Source: Neorhodopirellula pilleata
GTDB lineage: Bacteria > Planctomycetota > Planctomycetia > Pirellulales > Pirellulaceae
Length of the DNA stretch: 37,228 nt
NCBI RefSeq assembly: GCF_007859915.1
Contig: NZ_SJPM01000028.1
Coordinates: forward strand, 1 to 37,228
Direction: 5' to 3'
Position numbers and translations under genes: made by a program. Shown piece by piece: positions 33,276 through 37,228 of this stretch (positions are counted from its first letter, which is position 1; every line of letters starts with the position of its first letter). Under the pieces are notes generated by a model. The model was not told the origin of the DNA, searched no databases, and saw nothing but the letters and a program-made list of their open reading frames with translations.

Positions 33276-35813
33276 CTATTTGCTTTGGAAAGTTTCTGAC
33301 TGAATGAACGCGTGGATGATCTGATCGAGCGCGTAGCCATCGGGTTTTGATTCCTGCAGAATCCGCTCCGCCAGATCGTGATCCGAGAATCCGTAAGGAC
33401 GGCCAAGTCCGTACGCGATGATCGACTCGGCGACACCGCGGGCGAAGTCGTCGACCTTGTCGGCCAATGCATCGCGAAGGCCGAAGAAGTCTTCAAACCT
33501 CGTCCCATCCATCAACGCGCCGCTTGAGTTGATTGGGAAAGTTTTTGTCTCCCTGTTTCCTCGGCCGTAATAAATCACTTCCGCGTTGCGCCAGAGCCCC
33601 GCAGCGTCGAAGTGCTCCATTGCGTAACCGATCGGGTCGATTTTACGGTGGCACTGAACACACTGCGGCTGTTCCTGATGAGCGATCTGCAACTGACGAA
33701 CAGACTGGATATCGTCGGCAAAGCGGTCGAGCTGCGGAACGTTTGGCGGAGCTGGTGGCGGTGGGTCGTGCAGCAGATGACGTAACACCCATGCGCCCCG
33801 TTCAACGGGTGAAGTGCGTCGGCCGTCGGAACCCATGGCGAGCACGGCGGCGGTACTGATCAGTCCGCCGCGCGGCGAGTCGGCAGGCAGTGATACCTTC
33901 CGAAACTCGTGACCGACGACATCGGTCAGCCCGTAGTATTCCGCCATGATGTCATTCACGACGATGAAGTCTGATTGGAGCAATGTTTTCAACGGGAGCT
34001 TGTGATCGAGCACGTGGCGAATCGTTTTGTAAATCTCGTCACGAGAACCCTGCAACACTGCATTGTCATGTTCCGGGTAGTGCAGTGTGTCAAATGCGAA
34101 CATCCCCAGCCGATCCATGCCCAGCCATTGATACGCGAAACTTTCCACGAAGTGGTTCGCACGGTCGTCCGCGATTAACCGTTGCGTCTGGCGGCGGAGT
34201 TCAGACGGATCGGAAAGCCGCTCTTTTCGCGCTGCCGTCATCAACTCTTCATCAGGTGGAGCGCTCCAAAGAAAATACGACAGGCGAACGGCAAGTTCCG
34301 AGTCAGTCAACCGCATGTTACCCGTCGATTCGACCATGTAGAGAAACGTTGGCGAGGCGAGCACGATGGAGAGTGGCTGAAGCAGTGACTCTCGCATGCC
34401 CCGCCCTTTCGCACGATTCGCTTTGAAGAGGCCGACTAACCTGTCGAGATAATCTTCCGTCGGGTCGACCGTGCGAAACGCTCGACTCGCAAAACGCCAG
34501 ATGACCTCGCGGGCATAGCGTGTGTCGTTCCAGTCGTCAGGTTTCCGGAAGAAGATTGCCGCTGCCTCAGGAGTCGCCCCCGCCGGCCGACCCGATCGTT
34601 CCAATTCAGTCCAGTCCAGCCAGACGGCCATTGGTGTGTGAAGCATCCCCTTAGCTCGATAGATGCCCCCGTCGTTCTTTGAGCCCTTTGGATGCGTGCG
34701 CTGGCGAATGATAAAAGAAGTGCGTTCTCCGGGACGTCCGTGCGTGGTGAATTCAATGATCTCAGGCGTGCCAACTGGTGCCCGCACTTTCCGCCAGCCC
34801 AGCGTGCGATCGGATTTGTCGTCGAGATTCGCAGCCGCATACTCGATGAAGTGAAAGCGAGACGGAACGTCGGGGTAGGCTCCGACTCGAAGGCGAATCG
34901 TGAACTTCTCGTGCGGGTGCGGCGTGATCTCCGGCATGCGAATCCCGAAAGCTCCCCGTCCCAGCATCGCCATCATGATCGTTCCATCACTGACCTCCGG
35001 ACGCTCAAGATAGTTCTCTAAAACCGGAGTGATTCGCTTCGCGGTCGAAATCGCCCCCCGCGCGTGTCTTTCGGACGGGAAACCAAAATCTTTTGGGGAT
35101 GCAGCAGGCTTGGCGAAGAAGTCGTGAGCACGACTGGCGTCGTCGACATATCTCTGCAGATGCTTTTCGTAACCCTCTCTGCTTAACCCTCCGCGCTCAC
35201 CTTCAAAGCGAATCACCGATTTCGGGGTCGGTTCGTCGTGGATGGTGGCCATCTCGAGTGCAGCCCGTGCGATCTCGACGTATTGCTCGAACTGATCGCT
35301 CGAAAAGTAGAGCGATGATCCCGCAGTGTCGAATCCCCCGCCGGCGCGGTCATCCGGCAGTCCATCCACATTCGGGCGGACGCCGAGCAGAGCCTCAAGC
35401 GTATTGGCATACTCTCGCTGATTCAGCCGCCGCATCGTAATGACACCACCGTTGTCACCATGAATCCTGCGGGCGATCACCAGTTTCTGCGAAAGGTCGG
35501 AGAGCAGCGTCGTCTTCTCCGCCGCGGTTAGCTGCTCGCTGTCTTTCGGCGGCATCTCGCCTGCATTGAGAACGTTCAACACATCCTGCCACTGCTCAGC
35601 GACGTGTATATCGCTGCCCAGATCGAAAGAGAGATTCTCCAGATCGACTTGTCCTTCCTTCGTCTTCGAATCATGACAGCCCAGGCAATAGCGAGCGACG
35701 ACCGCCTTGTGTCGGTTAGGCATTACGGCAGAGGGTTCTGCTGCAAAAAGAGGCGAAGCTACGAATATAACTAAGAATGTGTATTCAAATCTCATTCGAC
35801 GTTTCTGGGTCAA
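33276..35813 (-). CDS. Planctomycete PSD1-type protein: cytochrome c + DUF1587/1595/1592/1588/1585
   Basis: An 845-residue exported protein (signal about 8-25, TFLVIFVASPLFAAE; M7 is an alternative start). In order: a PSCyt1 haem c motif C43-L-G-C46-H47 within about 40-105 including GEMPPK; DUF1587 at about 118-185 (ITMRRLNQREYANTLEALLG); a beta-rich insert (about 280-420); DUF1595 (EVIWRFASRAFRTVDPTEDY); DUF1592 (ELAVRLSYFLWSAPPDEELM); DUF1588 (RGGLISTAAVLAMGSDGRRT); and DUF1585 at the C-terminus (GVAESIIAYGLGRPYGFSDH). A second possible haem-like CVQCH site lies in the DUF1588/1585 linker (QPQCVQCHRKIDPIGY). The function is unproven; electron transfer or a polysaccharide-related redox role is possible. 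It is followed six bases later by the DUF1552 gene. Confidence 0.94.
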   Translation of the reverse strand: MTQKRRMRFEYTFLVIFVASPLFAAEPSAVMPNRHKAVVARYCLGCHDSKTKEGQVDLENLSFDLGSDIHVAEQWQDVLNVLNAGEMPPKDSEQLTAAEKTTLLSDLSQKLVIARRIHGDNGGVITMRRLNQREYANTLEALLGVRPNVDGLPDDRAGGGFDTAGSSLYFSSDQFEQYVEIARAALEMATIHDEPTPKSVIRFEGERGGLSREGYEKHLQRYVDDASRAHDFFAKPAASPKDFGFPSERHARGAISTAKRITPVLENYLERPEVSDGTIMMAMLGRGAFGIRMPEITPHPHEKFTIRLRVGAYPDVPSRFHFIEYAAANLDDKSDRTLGWRKVRAPVGTPEIIEFTTHGRPGERTSFIIRQRTHPKGSKNDGGIYRAKGMLHTPMAVWLDWTELERSGRPAGATPEAAAIFFRKPDDWNDTRYAREVIWRFASRAFRTVDPTEDYLDRLVGLFKANRAKGRGMRESLLQPLSIVLASPTFLYMVESTGNMRLTDSELAVRLSYFLWSAPPDEELMTAARKERLSDPSELRRQTQRLIADDRANHFVESFAYQWLGMDRLGMFAFDTLHYPEHDNAVLQGSRDEIYKTIRHVLDHKLPLKTLLQSDFIVVNDIMAEYYGLTDVVGHEFRKVSLPADSPRGGLISTAAVLAMGSDGRRTSPVERGAWVLRHLLHDPPPPAPPNVPQLDRFADDIQSVRQLQIAHQEQPQCVQCHRKIDPIGYAMEHFDAAGLWRNAEVIYYGRGNRETKTFPINSSGALMDGTRFEDFFGLRDALADKVDDFARGVAESIIAYGLGRPYGFSDHDLAERILQESKPDGYALDQIIHAFIQSETFQSK

Positions 35814-35882
35814 AGTGTTTCTGTAGTCGTTGTTTGATGTATCCTGAAGGCAATCGCCGAAAGTCGTAATGACAACCTCGCT

Positions 35883-36011
35883 AAGTAGCTGCTCTTAAGT
35901 AATTGAGTAAAGTAGAGTGGCCTTCCAAGGCCGTTCATGCTTCAATCGACGGCCTTGGAAGGCCATCGTACATAATTAGAGTTTCAACCGATTACTTAAG
36001 AGCGGCTACTT
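35883..36011. repeat. MITE-like nested inverted repeat
   Basis: The outer arms AAGTAGCTGCTCTTAAGTAA+T (35883-35903) and the inverted 35991-36011 match at 20 of 21 positions. Inside lies a perfect 17-base inverted repeat, TGGCCTTCCAAGGCCGT (35918-35934) against ACGGCCTTGGAAGGCCA (35949-35965). The total of 129 bases with no coding capacity suggests a small non-autonomous element or palindromic repeat. Its right end contains the stop codon of the truncated sulfatase, so the last codons of that gene abut the element. Confidence 0.75.
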
Positions 36012-37107
36012 ATTTCTGCATCCTCTTTCGCACTCTCTTTTCTTCACTCGGTTTCAGGCCCGCTGTGAATGGGTGATCCAGCGACTCCATCGCCTCGGAA
36101 AGCATCTTGTGATAGCTCGTGTGGACTTTGGTAAATTCGCTTGTCGGAACAGGCTCCGGCTGATACCGGTTCTGTCGAAGGTCATAGAGTTGCCCCGCGG
36201 CATCTAACGAAAACTTATCTGCCCGAATCATCGCTTTCGGTAGGTTTCCCATAAACACCCACTCTCGCGATGGAGCATTCGCTTGCCCCAGCATCTGACC
36301 GAGGAAACTCACGCCGTCGAGGTGTTGATCTGGGGGCAGTTCACCGCCGCCCAGTTCGACTAACGTCGGCAGGACATCGGTAAAATCAATCAGCACTTCA
36401 TTCACGCTGCCCGGTTCAATCTTGCCTTTCCAATAGGCAATAAACGGAACCCGGGTGCCACTATCAGTGACGCTCCCTTTTCCTCCTTTGACCAGCTGGC
36501 CTTTGTATTGGGTTTTAGTCTTGTAGTATGACCCATTGTCTCCGGTAACGATAAGCAGCGTATTCTCCGCAATCCCCAACGCGTCTATCTTAGTGGCGAC
36601 TTGCCCGACCAGCTTGTCGGTATATTCAACCATCGCAGTATAATTCTGCTCGCTCCATTTCTTCTGTTCGGCGATGCGCAGATTATCCTCCGGCGTCCAT
36701 CCGGGCTGCGGATCGTCGATATTGTCCGGCGTCTGCGGAAAGGGAAAATGGACCAGCACCATCGGGTAGTAGACAAAGAACGGCTTATCATCATCTTTGT
36801 GTTCTTCCATAAAGTCGGTCACATAGCTGCAAAATTTATCAGGGCCAAAAATCTCGGGCCCATCGGTGACGAGTTCTTTCTCGCGGAAATAGGTTGATTC
36901 CCAATACCGGCGGTTGCGTTTACCGTCGATCACGTGAGCCCATGCATTTTGATATTCAAAGCCCTGATCGGTCAGGTGGTCAGGATGGCGATCAAAGTGC
37001 GCGAGGTGCCACTTGCCCGATATGGCGGTCGTGTACCCGGCATCCTGAAGCAGGTTGGCCACCGATGGCAGTCCCTTTCTCCAACCTTCTTTCGAGTTGA
37101 GCCCGCA
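36010..37107 (-). pseudogene. Sulfatase lacking its catalytic N-terminus
   Basis: From about 37107 to 36010 the minus strand encodes a sulfatase beginning CGLNSKEGWRKGLPSVANLL, then QDAGYTTAISGKWHLAHF, TGDNGSYYKT and a normal C-terminal region, with an in-frame stop (TAA) at 37108-37110. The first ~120 residues of a normal sulfatase are missing: the signal peptide, the metal-binding Asp pair and the C-x-P-S-R formylglycine motif. The first start available is GTG at 37062, giving 350 residues. Sequence beyond 37110 does not resemble a sulfatase. Either the gene is a relic, or an insertion separates it from an N-terminal part beyond the window edge. As it stands it cannot be active. Its 3' end abuts the MITE-like repeat. 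Confidence 0.8.
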
Positions 37108-37110
37108 TTA

Positions 37111-37228
37111 TTCACCAAGGACGAAATCGGTTCTGCGTTTTGAGGTTTGGCCATTGCGAAACGCAGCGAAGCGGATTGCGAGTCTGATTTTGACCGACCG
37201 CGCACAACGCCCCCCTCCCCCAGAATCG
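37111..37228. other. Right-edge sequence replacing the sulfatase 5' end
   Basis: This sequence shows no sulfatase similarity in any frame. A minus-strand frame crosses it (MRGRSKSDSQSASLRFAMAK), which I do not recognise as a protein family; it may be a non-coding repeat or the end of an inserted element. It ends in a C-rich run (CGCCCCCCTCCCCC). The window stops before its nature can be resolved. Confidence 0.3.

Noticed and set aside
36972..37205. 77-codon minus-strand frame at the right edge
   Set aside because: It overlaps the sulfatase remnant in another frame, and the part beyond it is too short and unrecognisable to support a gene.

Overview
The window looks like an accessory region of a marine planctomycete chromosome, probably Pirellulaceae (Rhodopirellula-like). 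The evidence is the density of secreted formylglycine sulfatases, a DUF1552 protein paired with a planctomycete-type cytochrome protein (PSCyt1 / DUF1587-1595-1592-1588-1585), a CSLREA-type surface-protein fragment, and several families of short palindromic repeats. No rRNA, tRNA or CRISPR array was seen.

Layout. (1) 1-1382: the first codons of a probable IS66-type accessory ORF at the window edge, an N-terminally truncated sensor kinase and an intact NarL-type response regulator. (2) 1441-10666: a fucose / sulfated-fucan utilisation locus. A minus-strand operon (fucose permease, L-fucose isomerase, class II aldolase, sulfatase, GH29 alpha-L-fucosidase) is divergent from a XylR-like AraC-family regulator, with operator-like repeats between them. 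No fuculokinase gene is present. (3) 10667-14072: a decayed mobile element with a serine-recombinase C-terminal fragment, its usual HTH partner ORF, a DUF4314 gene, small hypotheticals, a GC-rich iteron-like repeat block and a broken AAA ATPase. (4) 14030-20673: a PDZ protein (probably truncated), a small membrane protein, an ECF sigma factor overlapping a multi-TM protein fused to a beta-lactamase-like domain, and a second secreted beta-lactamase-like protein. (5) about 20580-23614: a mosaic of gene fragments (kinase piece, CSLREA beta-helix piece, glycosidase-like piece) joined without an obvious insertion sequence. (6) 23667-37107: a minus-strand cluster of five intact sulfatases, three junctions having ATGA overlaps, together with a DUF1552 protein and a PSD1-type cytochrome protein, then a sixth sulfatase that has lost its catalytic N-terminus near the right edge.

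How the genes work together (inference): exported sulfatases and the fucosidase would strip sulfate and fucose from algal-type polysaccharide; the permease imports fucose, the isomerase makes fuculose, and the aldolase cleaves the phosphorylated product if a kinase is supplied from elsewhere. The five-sulfatase cluster would provide further desulfation. Sulfatase activity needs a formylglycine-generating enzyme (anSME type for Cys-type sites), which is not encoded here.

The least ordinary features are an in-frame palindromic element inside a sulfatase signal-peptide region, a sigma factor paired with a membrane beta-lactamase fusion, the fragment mosaic at 20.6-22.4 kb, and the alternating purine-pyrimidine iteron-like block at 13.57-13.79 kb.
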